Source of the DNA: Ricordea florida
Lineage: Eukaryota > Cnidaria > Anthozoa > Corallimorpharia > Ricordeidae
NCBI GenBank assembly: GCA_949710005.1
Contig: OX453272.1
Coordinates: 37,932,992 to 37,996,991 of the forward strand
Length of the DNA stretch: 64,000 nucleotides
Direction of reading: 5' to 3'
In this document: positions 22,561-34,179 of the stretch, piece after piece
How positions within the stretch are numbered: position 1 is the stretch's first letter
How the letters are laid out: each line of letters opens with the position of its first letter
Translations under genes and position numbers: made by a program
The notes under the pieces: generated by a model
Seen by the model: the letters and a program-made list of their open reading frames with translations, nothing else
What the model was told of the DNA's origin: nothing
Databases searched by the model: none

Positions 22561-23004
22561 AGGATTTACCCAGAAGTCCCAGCATTATTCACCTCCTAGC
22601 AGGTGGATATGGTTAAACATCTCGAGATGGCGCGCCAATCAGATTTCTCAAAATGCCAAGGTTGCTTAATATTAATACTTTCTGTTCTAATAATACGCTG
22701 TAATCTTTTCACTTGAGATGTAATAATAGGATTGAAAATATTATGAGTCTAGAAAACATGTTTAAGCGGGAGAAATATATTTAATTATCTCAACTGTACG
22801 TACTTTAACGATAATATCTGCAGTGACATTCACTCACAAAGAAAATTATCTCCACCCCTCCTTTCTTCAAGTCACAGAGTCCTGTGTGTAGGACATCTTC
22901 TGTATCCCCACCCCTCATTTTACAAGTTAAATTTTCTACATATCTAGCTGCCTAAGGCCTCGTTCAGACCCCGAGCCACTCATGTGCCGAACCTAACTGA
23001 GTTT

Positions 23005-23035
<31 letters not shown>

Positions 23036-23159
23036 TCTGATTCAGACGGCGCACCGTGTGTCGAACCTAATATTTATTTCATGTAGGGAGAAAGAAAAAG
23101 ACCTGGGTCCGATATCATATCTTCGCGCCTTAATTCAACTTTCAAAGATGGTGGCTGTG

Positions 23160-23748
23160 AAGGAGAGGATAGCTCTGATTAGAGCTATTTCTCGGGGACC
23201 TCGGGGAAACGAACGCAGGAGGATGTTTTCGGAAAGTGCGCAAATGCCCATTGCATTAAGAAGACGACGGATAGGTTCTCTTTTGTCCTTTGCAGGGACT
23301 TTGTTGCTTTCGCGTTAGCAGAATTTAGCCACGGAGATGGTTCATGTACGATCTTGCTGGCGTCTGCTCAGGAGCAACGGTTTGTGGGAGATGGTTTGGA
23401 AAACATGTACCGATGAACGATTCAAGATAACTTTCAGAATTTCGAAGAATACATTCAGTTTCATTCTGAACCGGATTCGAAACGACTTGGAACGCCAGAC
23501 AGTAAACGAAGACCCCATATCACCCGAATGTCGGCTAGGCATTTGCCTTTATAGGCTTAGAAGAGGTGATTGATTACTACACCATAGCGGAAATGGCTGG
23601 ATTGGGTGTTTCAACTGTACATGAGATTGTAACTCAGGTATGTCAATCGATCGTTGAAAACCTTTGGGAGGACTGTGTCAAGAAGCATATGCCATGCACT
23701 GAGGAGGACTTTAAGGATAAGATGAAGGAAATGAACGAAAGACCATAA
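23160..23748 (+). pseudogene. Harbinger (HARBI1-like) transposase N-terminal part, frameshifted and truncated
   Basis: The frame from about 23337 reads RSCWRLLRSNGLWEMVWKTC ... FKITFRISKNTFSFILNRI, then LGICLYRLRRGD. A frameshift at about 23565 is followed by YYTIAEMAGLGVSTVHEIV. This is the helix-turn-helix and DDE_Tnp_4 entry region of HARBI1-like nucleases. It stops at MKEMNERP (23748), where the minisatellite replaces the catalytic DDE part. The protein would cut at the element ends, and this copy cannot. Confidence 0.8.
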
Positions 23749-23749
23749 A

Positions 23750-23850
23750 TGTAAACCAAGGAAAATAAAATTTAAACCAAGGAAAATAAAATTTAAACCA
23801 AGGAAAATAAAATTTAAACCAAGAAAAATAAAATTCAAACCAAGGAAAAA
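23750..23850. repeat. 21-bp minisatellite, about 4.7 units
   Basis: The unit ACCAAGGAAAATAAAATTTAA repeats with few changes and reads as a 7-residue repeat in the antisense frame. It lies at the point where the Harbinger transposase breaks off. Confidence 0.9.
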
Positions 23851-24309
23851 ATTGAACCACAACATGGCCACTATTATTGACCTTCCACAGAGAGATAAAT
23901 ATAAACATTAACACAAGCAATTTGCAGTTTCAAATTATTCAATTATACCCTTCTGTTGATCAATTTTAATCACCTAACTTGCACTTATGCTTACTTTAAA
24001 GCAACAAAGGAAACCTTGAATGCTGGAATTCCTTCGGCGATGATTTTGTTGTGTTGGAAAAGAGAATCAATCACGCATGAGATAAACTGCAAACATAACT
24101 ACATCGGGTGTTTACACTTCTGGTTTGTGACAGCTTCTTGCTGATTATCACTTTTATTAGCGAAAGAAGATTACCCTTCCTTTTCACTGTGGGCATCTTC
24201 CTTTTCTTCAGCTTCTTCATAACTGCGCTTACTTGCGATCAGCGACTCGGTTACGGGCCTTACAGTTTCGCACTCAAAACAGTAGCCGACACTCTTCCCA
24301 CCTATCCAT

Positions 24310-24425
24310 GCTTTCATCCATCTCTGGCTCGCTACATAAGTTGCAAATGGCTACTTTGCAGAGAATGCAGCGATATTTGGTCCATCTTCTGCACTGTTTA
24401 CAGCTCTATCCGTCTTTTGCCGCCA
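24310..24425 (-). CDS. Cys-rich zinc-ribbon-like frame inside the Harbinger element
   Basis: The minus strand reads SCKQCRRWTKYRCILCKVAI then CNLCSEPEMDESM and stops soon after: C-x2-C-x7-C-x2-C-x5-C-x2-C. This spacing resembles zinc-ribbon tails of some cut-and-paste transposases. No upstream ATG in the same frame is secure. Treat it as a possible C-terminal exon of the element's second gene. Confidence 0.3.
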
Positions 24426-24675
24426 TTTCCCTTCCTCGTCAGACTTACGAGCATGCGTACAAGTTCTCGGAAGGACTTATGGGAAGATTTATAAATTATC
24501 ATAATGTATGCATTTGATTCGGCACATGAGAAGAGCGCCTTATGAATCACCTGCAGCTCCAATATCGAATAATGCGACAGACCCTGTCGAACTTAACGTT
24601 TTTGCCGCACCAAATTGAAACTGCCCGTACCAAACTGATTCAGACGCGGCTCTTTTGTCGCACTTAATACCTCAG

Positions 24676-24710
<35 letters not shown>

Positions 24711-24840
24711 CGGGCCTAATAGTATAGTCTCTTTGAAGTTAATCTTCAGCTCTATTTTCATTCCAACTCTCTGTTTTTAAATTTTCGATTCAAAATACTT
24801 ATTATACTTATTTCATATTTTTTACCAGGTGTCCGAAGAG

Positions 24841-27800
24841 ATGAATGTGCTATTGGGCTTTGTTGTCCTTCTTGGAGTGCAGGCATTGTCCACTGCTGGT
24901 AAGATACAAATTAAAGCACAAATTTAATATTCGTGAGTGTCGAGGTCAGGTGGCTTTCTCGTCAGACCAAAAAAATTCTCGACTGCACCAAATATTTTTC
25001 TAAAGCACATTATACTGACTAGGTACGGTGTTATAGTAAGTTGACCTATCTTGGCAATAGCACATAGTACCATGGGCCAATCAGATTTAGTCAGCGCCAC
25101 GCGCGGGAAAACTCACGCAAGCTTCTTACCGCTGGTTCGTTTTTTACTACCAATGATAGCGAAAGTGAGGCAAGATTCTCAGCCACGTGAAAGCGAAATA
25201 ATTCTTGCATTTTTTTCCACTGTGGGAGTATGACGCGTGAATCGTCCTTTATACTTTGATATAATATACATAGGACCCTGCGCGCGCTCTGATTGGAAAT
25301 AGCGTGTTTTATTGTTTTCGTCACATTACCTCTAATCGACATTTTTGTTAGAGATGGCGAAAAAATTTTGCTTGAAGAAATTTATAATGGAGTTCTCTGC
25401 GAAGCAGCAGGAAGTTTTGAAGCTGAGATTAATATAACAAATAAAGAAGAAGAAATGAAAACAGACGACAAGTTTGTATTAATTGGCGTCAGTTTGTAAA
25501 TCTGTGTGCTTTGTTGTTTTCACTCGGGGGTATGTAAAATCTATATCATAAAGCAAATGAAGAAGCTTAAAAACACGATAAAACACGACAGGCATTGAGA
25601 ACACGAATGAAATGTAGAAACACGAGCCGCGGGCGAGTGTCTTCTACATTCCTCGAGTTGTCGAGAGAGTCTCGTGTTGTTAAATAAAACATGGGTTTTT
25701 GACTAATCAGAGCGCACGCAGGATCCTTTCTATATTATGAAGTTTGATAAACGACGATGTTTGGACCAATCATAACGCGCCTAGTATCGGGATTGTATTA
25801 TATATGTTGAGCTAAGAAGTGAAAAAATAACCGTCTTTATTGGAATTTTTCAGAACCTTCTAGTTTTTGTCGGTTGGACCTGGGTTTGGTTGTGGACACG
25901 ACTAAAAGTGTCAGAGCACATAATGTCCCCACACTGAAAGCTTCCATAAAGGATCTACTCGGCAATTTAACAATCTCAGCCAGTGAAACACATGTGTCGT
26001 TGGAGACCTTCTCTTTTGAGGGCACACTTCATAACCAGTTCAAAGACGAGGCATTTCAGAGCCAAGAAGCAATGTTTGATCTCATAGACAGCTCCATTGA
26101 TAAGCTGAGGAGTCCTACACGACTTGACTTAGCAATAAAGTTGGCCAATGAATCAATGTTTACTGAGGAGAGTGGGGACAGACTTGGAGTACGCAGCGTC
26201 ATGGTTATTTATACTGATGGACGGTCAAAACCTAACAAAACCGAGGATTTTGGAGAGCAACTTATGGCCTTAAAAGTGAGTAATCAGACAGCCAGCCAAG
26301 CAAGTAAGTTGAAATAAAGGAAATGAAGAAAAAAGTAATGATAAGTAAAATTAATGATACTATTAAAATTCACTATTTTTATCTTTTATTGGTAACGAGG
26401 TACCATAGGAATTTACTCACAAGTTGTAGACAGCAGTCATCTTCCTTACCACTCGACCTTAAATTGACAAATCTTTTGAACGCATCTGATCGACGTTTCC
26501 TTCTTTCACCAATTCGTTTTAGGATATTTACGTTGCGTTCGATTCTGATATCACTGTCTAGAAAAAAAAGGAAAAAATCAACATAAATTGTGCAACAAAA
26601 TATCAATGTTTTCTTTTCTCCTTTACTTTTACCAGGCGAGAGGAGTTATCATAATCGCCGTTGCCGTAGGTCCTGACTCTAAGAAGCAACAGTACCAAGA
26701 AGTGTTGGAGTCTATTGCTGGGACAAATGTTTTTTATTCGGAAGACTACCACATTCCTTATGATGAACTTGAGCAGCTAATCTGTCGTGAGTATAATCAT
26801 GAGACTCAGATCCACCGTTCAACTGACCTGGTTTTACCCGAGCCATCCATAAGTCCACCGGGATAGGCGACTGGCCAGCTCCTCCCATTCTCTATTACAC
26901 AAACACTTCAGTGCAGGGGCTTAGCAACCTGTACGCACGGACGCACCTGTGTCCGGAAAAATGCCTAAGCAGTGTATTTTTATTCTAGCACTCATCGCGG
27001 AACACATCGAGGATAAAAATTGAAACCTAGTTTCCAAACAGCCATCTATACCACGATCTAACCAATTTTAAAAACCATCAATTTTAATGAAGAATTAAAA
27101 TTTGTCTAAGAATGTGACCAGCATTCTTAACAAAGCTTGGAAAAGGGGAAAGAAGAGGATCCCAAAGTTTTAACGTGTGATTTTCAGTTAATGACACTTT
27201 AAAATTAAAGAAAATAATTTGACATAAGTATGCAATTTCAACTGTAAGATTAGTAGATTACAGATCGATGTAAGTATCTGGGCAACAATGCACTCAACCC
27301 TCCCTAACGCAGCAAGTTATAATAAGTTAAAAAGTTAGTGTTAATGTTGGGATAGGGGAGGGGTAGGCGTACAGTGGCCTAGATACTTACATTGATCCGA
27401 TTAGTTTGCTAAGAGTTTAAGGATTCAACGAAAAATACCATGTTAAAAATATCATATTAAACCAAGGTATAACAAAACCTGAGACTAACTATTGATGTCT
27501 GTGTGATTTTTCTAGCTCCAACTAATTGTGAGGGTATGAAAGGACTGGATCTCGCGTTTCTCATCGACAGGACAAAAAGTATTAAAGTACCAAACTTTCA
27601 GTTGTTGAAAGGTTTTGTTCTGCAAATAATCGAAAGTTTGACCATTGGTCCTGATGCTACCCAAACCGCATTCATCTTGTTTGCTAAACAAGCAACAGTG
27701 TTAAACACATTTAACGATAGCCGATACCACAGCAAGGAAGAGGTTGTACACCTCGTAAGGAGCATTCCTGAAGACTTGGAGAGTGGAACCTACATTGACA

Positions 27801-30800
27801 GAGCTCTGATAGCGGCCAACAACACTTTATTCACTGATGCTGGAGGGGACAGACCTGGACATCCCAACGTGTTGGTTCTTTTTACAGATGGCAAGACAAA
27901 TATAAAGTCAGAAAACTTTTCTACGATCACTCCTTCACTTCAGGTTAGTAAAATCAATGAGGTACTCTAGTGAAAACTGGATGTTGCGACTAGGGATGCT
28001 AAGAAGGTGCTGCGTCAGACTCAGAATTGCGAGCTGGGCTTTTGCAGCGAATTCTGTGCTCGCATTGAGTAATCAATGATAGCAAAGTGAAAAATTGCTG
28101 TGAGATGAAAATTGAACAACAAAACCGAATTTTCTGACGGAAGTTAATTTAACCCACATTACCGTTTAAACAAAAACGTTCTCTAATATGCAACAAACGA
28201 TAGTTGCTTCGTTCCGCGCCTGTGTTCCTCTTCCCTATTATCTTTTGGACAGAGCGTTATAACAGACCTTGCTTTTTTTAGAAACGCACTGTCCTCAGCA
28301 CTTCGCCTCATAACAACTTACATAGTTTTTCTTATGCTGCTTCAAGTTATTGCAAAGGGTTGGTCAACTTGGGGTGGCTTTGTTACAAACAGATGTTTCG
28401 AAAGCCAACACACTTTCATGAAAACCGCTAACCTACTTATAGTGTACGTTGAGGTGCTCGATTGCTGCAAGGCATCATGAGAAATGGCTTGTGCAAAGTT
28501 GAATGAAATATGACGGAGAGTTCTTTTTGAGCACAGTTTACTTGGCAGGTATATTGCTGTTGTCAACATGTGCGAAAACACCATCATTTCGAGCAAAGGA
28601 TGCTTCTAAAGATAATTAATAGGTCTTTCAAACTGCCCAATCAAGAATATGAAGGGAAGAAACGCTAATGGTTAGCCCTATTGAAACCTTTTCTTTTTTT
28701 GCAGAAGAAGAAAGTTAACAGGATTGCTGTTGGCATTGGAAATTACATGGACTTTTACCACGAACTGTTGGAAATTGCAAGTTCAGGAAACAGCACCTAT
28801 ACCGCTTCCAACTTTGTCGACGTCTTTGACCTGTTGGAAGGTATTCTGGAGATGGCTTGTGGTAAGTTCGTGTTATAATTTAATGAACCTAGGTTACTAA
28901 ATCATTACTTCCTAAACATTAAGAGATAATAAATATCAAGAGAAAATGAGGTAAGAAAAAGTATCTTCCATACTGGGTTCTCTTACTATGATAAGGGGAC
29001 AGGATCTATTTTTAGATCCGATTTACTATTTTAACTGACCAGTGGCTGATGTCCTTCTCATCACGTGGTTGTATTTTCAATGCGCCATGTGGAAACCGCG
29101 CAGCCATGGAACGAGAAATGAATAGATTCCGCGCTAAAAATAGATTCTGTCCCCTTATCATATCGGACGGGGTTATGTTCTCTTTCCTCATTTTCTCTTG
29201 TAAATATTCTACAGATGAATCTTCTATGTAAACCCGTTCATAAGGAGCTGGTTCACCTATTACAGATGCATTTGGAATCAAAGGAACATGCTCAACTTGA
29301 TTGCCTTAACTTACAGTATGTGCATGGGCACATAGAAGGTCGAGCACGCTTTTGAACAATTAGATTACAAGTTTGAGTTTTCTATAGTGAATCGACTATT
29401 CGTAGCAATAGCAAACAAGTACTAGTTGTTAAATTGTTTTTGTCGGAACCATCTATGACACAGCTTTTAACTCCCACAGTTCATTGTTTTGTTCCAAGCG
29501 CATGCGTTTTTGCTACTTGCTATCTATCTATAGAGTACCGCGTTAGCCAATAAAATTACATGATTCGTGATCGAACGCCAAAAAATAAAGTACTTTTAAA
29601 TCGAACTTTCATGCATAACCTTTTTGCCGCTTTGTTTTACATTGGACATTAGTACATAAAAGCATAATAGTATATTTCTGAGTGACCTAAAGCAATTTAT
29701 TTTTATTCATTTCACAGTTTTCATAACTACATTGGGCAACCTCCAACAGATATAACCTAGGCAGCAGAGGTTCATGCATTAACACACTCTTTACAACTAC
29801 AATAAAAATTCAGTTGTCCCAAGAGTTGTCAGTAGTAGATTCGGCTCCCCTCAAAGTCTAACTGAATAGTTTCAGAAGATGGTAAGGTCTGCAATACTGA
29901 CAAGTTTGTTGTTCTCCAGGTAAATTTGCCGAAACGCACGCGTAAGTAGGCAAAAGAATGCTTCAGAAGACCCTGCTTTCCTCAACTGTGAGTTGCATTG
30001 TTCGGATCTTGACTAGAGTCAGTTAATTATCTAATAGGTGATTCGCTAGACCAATTAAACTGTGACTCGTATAATGTACTTTGAATAAACTTCAGTTTCT
30101 AGTCTTTCTTAAGTGTGATTTACGTTACCTGTAAAGTGTATAGTATCATTGACGTGATGTATGTAGTGCTATGCGGGACATTGATTCAACTCAAGTATCC
30201 AAAACTCTATTCTCTCCTGTACCTGGACCTGGTCTGGTCGCTCAGTCGGGAGAGTAATATCACATTTATTTCAGATCGAGTTCAAGGCCCCAATTCACAC
30301 TTCGCCTAGTTGATGTAAGAAAAGGGGCAGCGTTCAGTGGAGATTTTCAGAGAAGTAATTTGTCGCACCAAAATCTTTACAAATGGTCGTTCTCAAAATG
30401 CTCATTTCCTCTCGGCTGACAAGTAATCGATACTGAAAACAAAAACAAAACGAAACTCGTCCAAGACTCATACCCACTCCATAACACAAAAACTCATTCC
30501 AAGACCTTTTTTTTGGCATAGGATGGATAAGGTAGGAGGGGAGGAAAGGGGTCAATCCTATTCAACACCCTTCTCCAATTTATCTTTTCTGGTGAAAGGA
30601 ATCCAAAAAAATATTTTCTAATCATTTAAGAACTGCTTCATCAAGAAGAAACATCAAACGAGAACTTTTAGGGAAACAAAAAAATATTTACCCCTTGGAA
30701 TTCGTTGCAGTGGTACTTTTGATATGCGTTAGTAGATATCTATGCTTCTAATAGCTCTTTTTTTCTTTCTTTTCTGGGTTTCAATTGGATTTTGTACATT

Positions 30801-31054
30801 ATTTGAACATGTTTTCAACTGAGTATGTTTGTTTGCGAAATATAATTTCAGACGTGCAAAATGTGGAATTAAAAGATAATAATTTCGGGCTTTGATCTGC
30901 ATCAGGGTGTGCAATTTGAACTTAGGATAAAGTGAATCAAATATCTTGGCTTAGAGTACGGAAATTTAGTTTTATCTCATTTGTTGTTGATTTTGTTTCT
31001 TTTAATCCTTTCCTTGCAGGTTTGCGAAAAATGGAACATTTGACATCTGAATAA
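24841..31054 (+). CDS. Secreted protein with two vWA domains (gene 1)
   Basis: Six exons join in phase: 24841-24898, 25854-26275, 26636-26786, 27516-27943, 28705-28861, 31020-31054, giving 416 residues. Each intron is GT-AG. The 5' exon piece starts after CAG at 24829. Residues 1-19 are a signal peptide (MNVLLGFVVLLGVQALSTA). vWA1 (about 25-210) has the metal-site pattern VVDTTKS, PTRLDLA and YTDG. vWA2 (about 215-405) has LIDRTKS, TYIDRAL and FTDG. DxTxS replaces the usual DxSxS, which should still bind a divalent ion. The ending GLRKMEHLTSE comes from splicing directly to the last exon. The paralogue has a TSP1 exon at this place and I cannot find one here. vWA/TSP1 proteins such as coadhesin occur in coral skeletal matrix, so an extracellular adhesion or matrix role is likely but inferred. 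AATAAA occurs at the stop. Confidence 0.8.
25240..25760. mobile_element. Foldback element in intron 1 of gene 1
   Basis: Long imperfect terminal inverted repeats: GCGCGCTCTGATT at about 25283-25295 is mirrored by AATCAGAGCGCACGC at about 25705, each with flanking ATATTATA-type sequence. Inside are an ATG exon-like frame at 25353 (MAKKFCLKKFIMEFSAK) and a GAGTGTCTTCTACATT/AATGTAGAAACACGAG hairpin related to the one at 43613. Confidence 0.6.
27263..27397. mobile_element. 135-bp MITE in intron 3 of gene 1
   Basis: GATCGATGTAAGTATCTGGGC at the left is mirrored by CCTAGATACTTACATTGATC at the right, with a purine-rich centre (GGGATAGGGGAGGGGTAGG). It has no coding capacity. Confidence 0.65.
28988..29161. 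mobile_element. 174-bp MITE in intron 5 of gene 1
   Basis: Terminal inverted repeats ATGATAAGGGGACAG and CTGTCCCCTTATCAT extend to about 28 bp (TCTATTTTTAG). The paralogous intron at 51345 lacks it, so it postdates the gene duplication. Confidence 0.75.
30222..30295 (+). repeat. tRNA-like pol III promoter relic, possible SINE head
   Basis: TGGTCGCTCAGTCGGGAGAG resembles a tRNA A box and GAGTTCAAGGCCCC about 40 bp later resembles a B box. The stems of a cloverleaf do not pair well, so a tRNA-derived SINE fragment is likelier than a tRNA gene. Confidence 0.3.
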
Positions 31055-31079
31055 AGATAAGGGGGTATGCGACATAAAC

Positions 31080-32838
31080 CGAGGGATAAAGTAAATTTTA
31101 AGTCAATTTAAAATAAAAAGGTTTCATGTTAAAATAAAAAGCTAAAAGTTAAAATGTTGTCAAAATAAACTCTCAAAATGAAAACTCTTTTTGTTCTTGT
31201 TAATATTCGCTTGTTTACTTACTACCCAGTCCCACGGTCCCTAGCGCACTCACTCAGTCGCGCATTGCTGTTCAGTTTTTAATTATCCCTCTGAATTTAC
31301 CTTGTCTTTTCAATCACATGTTCACCTTTAGAAGTTAGATGTGTCTTAAGAGCGGATGTCTGTAAATATCGACCAGAGGTGGGAAAAATAATTTTTTTCA
31401 AAAATCCCAAAAAAATTATGTAGACTACCCAAGGTATTCTAGAAATGAAAATATAAATTTTAGTTTCACTGGATAAATATTTTGGCGATACGGCGAATGT
31501 CAAGTTCGGGCGATTTACGGCCTCCGCCAGACCGCTTTTTCGGGCCTCTAGACCGGGCTACGAAAAGACCGCGATTTCAATCGAATTCAAATATCATCCA
31601 ACCCAAAACGTTTCCTATCGTATTAAAAGGGTTTTAATACAAATATTGAGTGGTCAAGTTCTTGAATTGATTTTAACTGAAATATTTTATGTATTTTTAA
31701 ATATTTACAACATTTTAAGGATTTTACGCGAGCAAAATATTGTCAAATGTCAAAGGCCTAAAATTACATCCGATACATGATTTCAAACAGAAAAAGACAT
31801 TCCAAATTAAAAAGCAATCTCTAAGCTTTCAAAATGTGCTTTCAAAACTCTGGGCAACATATGAAATGAATTCTTGGGAACGCAAAATTCACGACGTACT
31901 TGAGTGTAATTTGACCTTTCTGACTTGACAGTTAAAAGGTTCGGAGTAACATAAATCAATTCTTCAACAAATGTTTCAGTTAAAATACGTTTAATTTAGG
32001 CAATCTCAAGTCCCACAGTGATACAAAAGATGCTTCATATACATTAGGTGGAAAGTTTCATGTCATTTTGTCAGCTGTGAAGAACTCTTTAATCCTTCAG
32101 GTGCAGTATTTGAACTCGCGCCTCGCTAATGCAAACATGTGGGTCAAGTGCTTATCACGAAACAACAAAGTTTTCAAAAGCTACACCAAATATCTATCCT
32201 GCGTAGTATATAATCAGGTCTATTATTTGATTCTTTGTACCTTGTGTCCTTGTTTGACTCCATTTCCGCAATGAAACTGAGACAAACCACAGCGAAGTTC
32301 TTGCGTACTCGATATGTCACGAGTCACGTGAATGGGTCGTTTTAGACTTGATTGCGTTACGTAAACATGACACACTGCTTCCGAGTTGTGAAAAAGAATT
32401 TCTCATTAACTTACGTGTTGTGGTTTTGCCATAACTGAATGTACAGACAATCTCAATATTTTTTTTTTTCATGCAGTTTTAATATCACAGATTGGTCGGA
32501 TTTCCGACGAAACCAAAAAAATCTTAGGACTAAAATTTCCGAGCCCGGGAAGGTTTCAGTGAAAGATTTAATGATTTTGCAGGCCAAAAAATAGAAAGTA
32601 AATGATTTTTGGTTGGTTTATTCATCATACCATCTGCTGAATTTATCTTTTTCGCATCTGATAGTCTAAACTATCCTTTCTATCCTCAACGAAAACCCGT
32701 AATGAAAAATTTCAAAACAAAAAAGAAATTTCTTTATTACCTCCCCCTCCCGTCTCTTTAACTCACCCCTCCCCTCCAACCGCCCTCCTCCCACCCCGCT
32801 TGGGCCGGGCCTAGGGTCAAACTTGATTTTTTGTGCTG
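31080..32838. other. Non-coding stretch after gene 1
   Basis: No gene is supported. It ends in a C/T-rich low-complexity run (about 32739-32812). Confidence 0.45.
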
Positions 32839-34169
32839 TTATTTTTTATTGCAGGTAGTAGTTCGACATTTCTCCCACTTCCTGTATAACAACTCGAGCT
32901 GCTGTATTTTGAATAGATTGTAATCTTGAAAGTAGATGTTTTGGAAGACGATATAGTAGTGAATTGCAGCTATCCAATTTCGCTGTAACAAAGGCATGAA
33001 CAGCAATTTTAGCACTCTCCTCGTCAATGGCGATATTTCTTATGCGATAAGGAGAAGACTTGCAAATTGATTTTATGTGCTCCTCAAAGTTATAAAGATT
33101 ACGAGCTGAGGATGATGGTACAACTGTCACGTTGCCAATTTGAAGAGACTCTAAAGATGGACTGGGACGATATCTTGAGCTGATAAGAACAACTTCAGTC
33201 TTGTCATGATTTAGTTTGAGCTTGTTGATAACCATCCAGTTGTCTATATCGCGAACACATCGCTAAATAGTAGTTTTACACTCACGGACGCCAAGGTCCA
33301 AGAAACGTTGAGAGGATCTGCATTTATTGACGTTAACAAACTGTTTTCGTGATGTTAAATAAGATCTCAGCCAGGTGAGGTCTATTTCCTTGATCCCAAA
33401 GCGACTAGATAACCTTGATAACAAGATGGAATGGTCCACGGTATCAAAATCGGCAGATAAGTCGAGTAGAAGTTGAATAACAGAGTTATTGTTATCAATA
33501 GCAGTGAGAATATCATTGTGAACTCTAACAAGGGCCGTTTCAGTACTGCGAAATGCTTTATAGGCGGATTGAAATGTCTCGTTAGGGTGGTGCCTCAGTA
33601 TATGGTCGTTTAATAGCGAAGCCCTGCATCTGTATTAACTCCTTTTTTTCTTTTTGTTATGTCAATAGTGTACGCACTTTAACATACTGCGTTAAGCACT
33701 TAAACTCACACTGTACTGTTACTATTGTAGATAGTGTACCTTATTGTAAGTAGAAGTTCTAGTAGTGTCAGGACTACACATATACACTTGCGGGCGAGCT
33801 CCGATCGCTACATTCCCTCCGCCCGCGCGGTCGCTGCGCTTCCTCCGCTCATGTATACTACCATGGGCTCCTGATACTACCCATCCATTATTTGTGCAGT
33901 CCCGACATGACTACCCGAGGCCATCCATCATAGTTATTGTGTCACTCCCAACCTGTGATCGTTTCAGTACTGTGAAATGCTTTATAGGCGGATTGAAATG
34001 TTTCGTTCCGTATATGGTCGTTTAATTGCGAAGCAACAGCCTTCTCTCTGATAAGCTTGGACGCAAACGTTAGATTTGAGATTGGGCGGAAATTTTGTAA
34101 TTGGTCAAAATCAGCATCTTGTTTCTTGAGAAGCGATTTTAATACAGCAACTTTCAAAGCATGCGACAT
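32839..34169 (-). pseudogene. Rearranged LINE reverse transcriptase fragments (CR1/Rex-like)
   Basis: Minus strand, in order: NFRPISNLTFASKLIREKAV (34100 region), NETFQSAYKAFHSTET, a 340-bp insertion, a second copy of NETFQSAYKAFRSTETALV, LLLDLSADFDTVDHSILLSR, then a deletion removing the YADD motif. The downstream part KLNHDKTEVVLIS ... SARNLYNFEEHIKSICKS ... RLQSIQNTAARVV follows. The element is inactive. The short duplication at 33535-33625 and 33960-34037 flanks unrelated GC-rich sequence. Confidence 0.75.
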
Positions 34170-34179
34170 CCCACCATTC

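Larger units (their letters stand above)
22956..24716. mobile_element. PIF/Harbinger element with TAA target duplication
   Basis: Termini GGCCTCGTTCAGACCCCG and, in reverse, GGCCCGGTTCAGACGCCG extend into a longer inverted repeat containing ACTCATGTGCCGAACC. TAA flanks both sides (22953-22955, 24717-24719), matching the TWA target of the superfamily. Inside are a truncated transposase, a 21-bp minisatellite and a Cys-rich frame on the minus strand. Copy number and activity cannot be judged here. Confidence 0.9.

Noticed and set aside
23342..23542. Minus-strand frame opposite the Harbinger transposase
   Set aside because: Shadow of the plus-strand coding region.
23750..23850. Regular repeats that might suggest a CRISPR array
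   Set aside because: The 21-bp units abut without spacers and the context is a eukaryotic transposon.
30222..30295. A functional tRNA gene
   Set aside because: A- and B-box-like sequences are present but acceptor and anticodon stems do not pair.
28862..31019. Expected TSP1 exon of gene 1
   Set aside because: Searched for WxxW/CSxTCG coding on the plus strand and found none.
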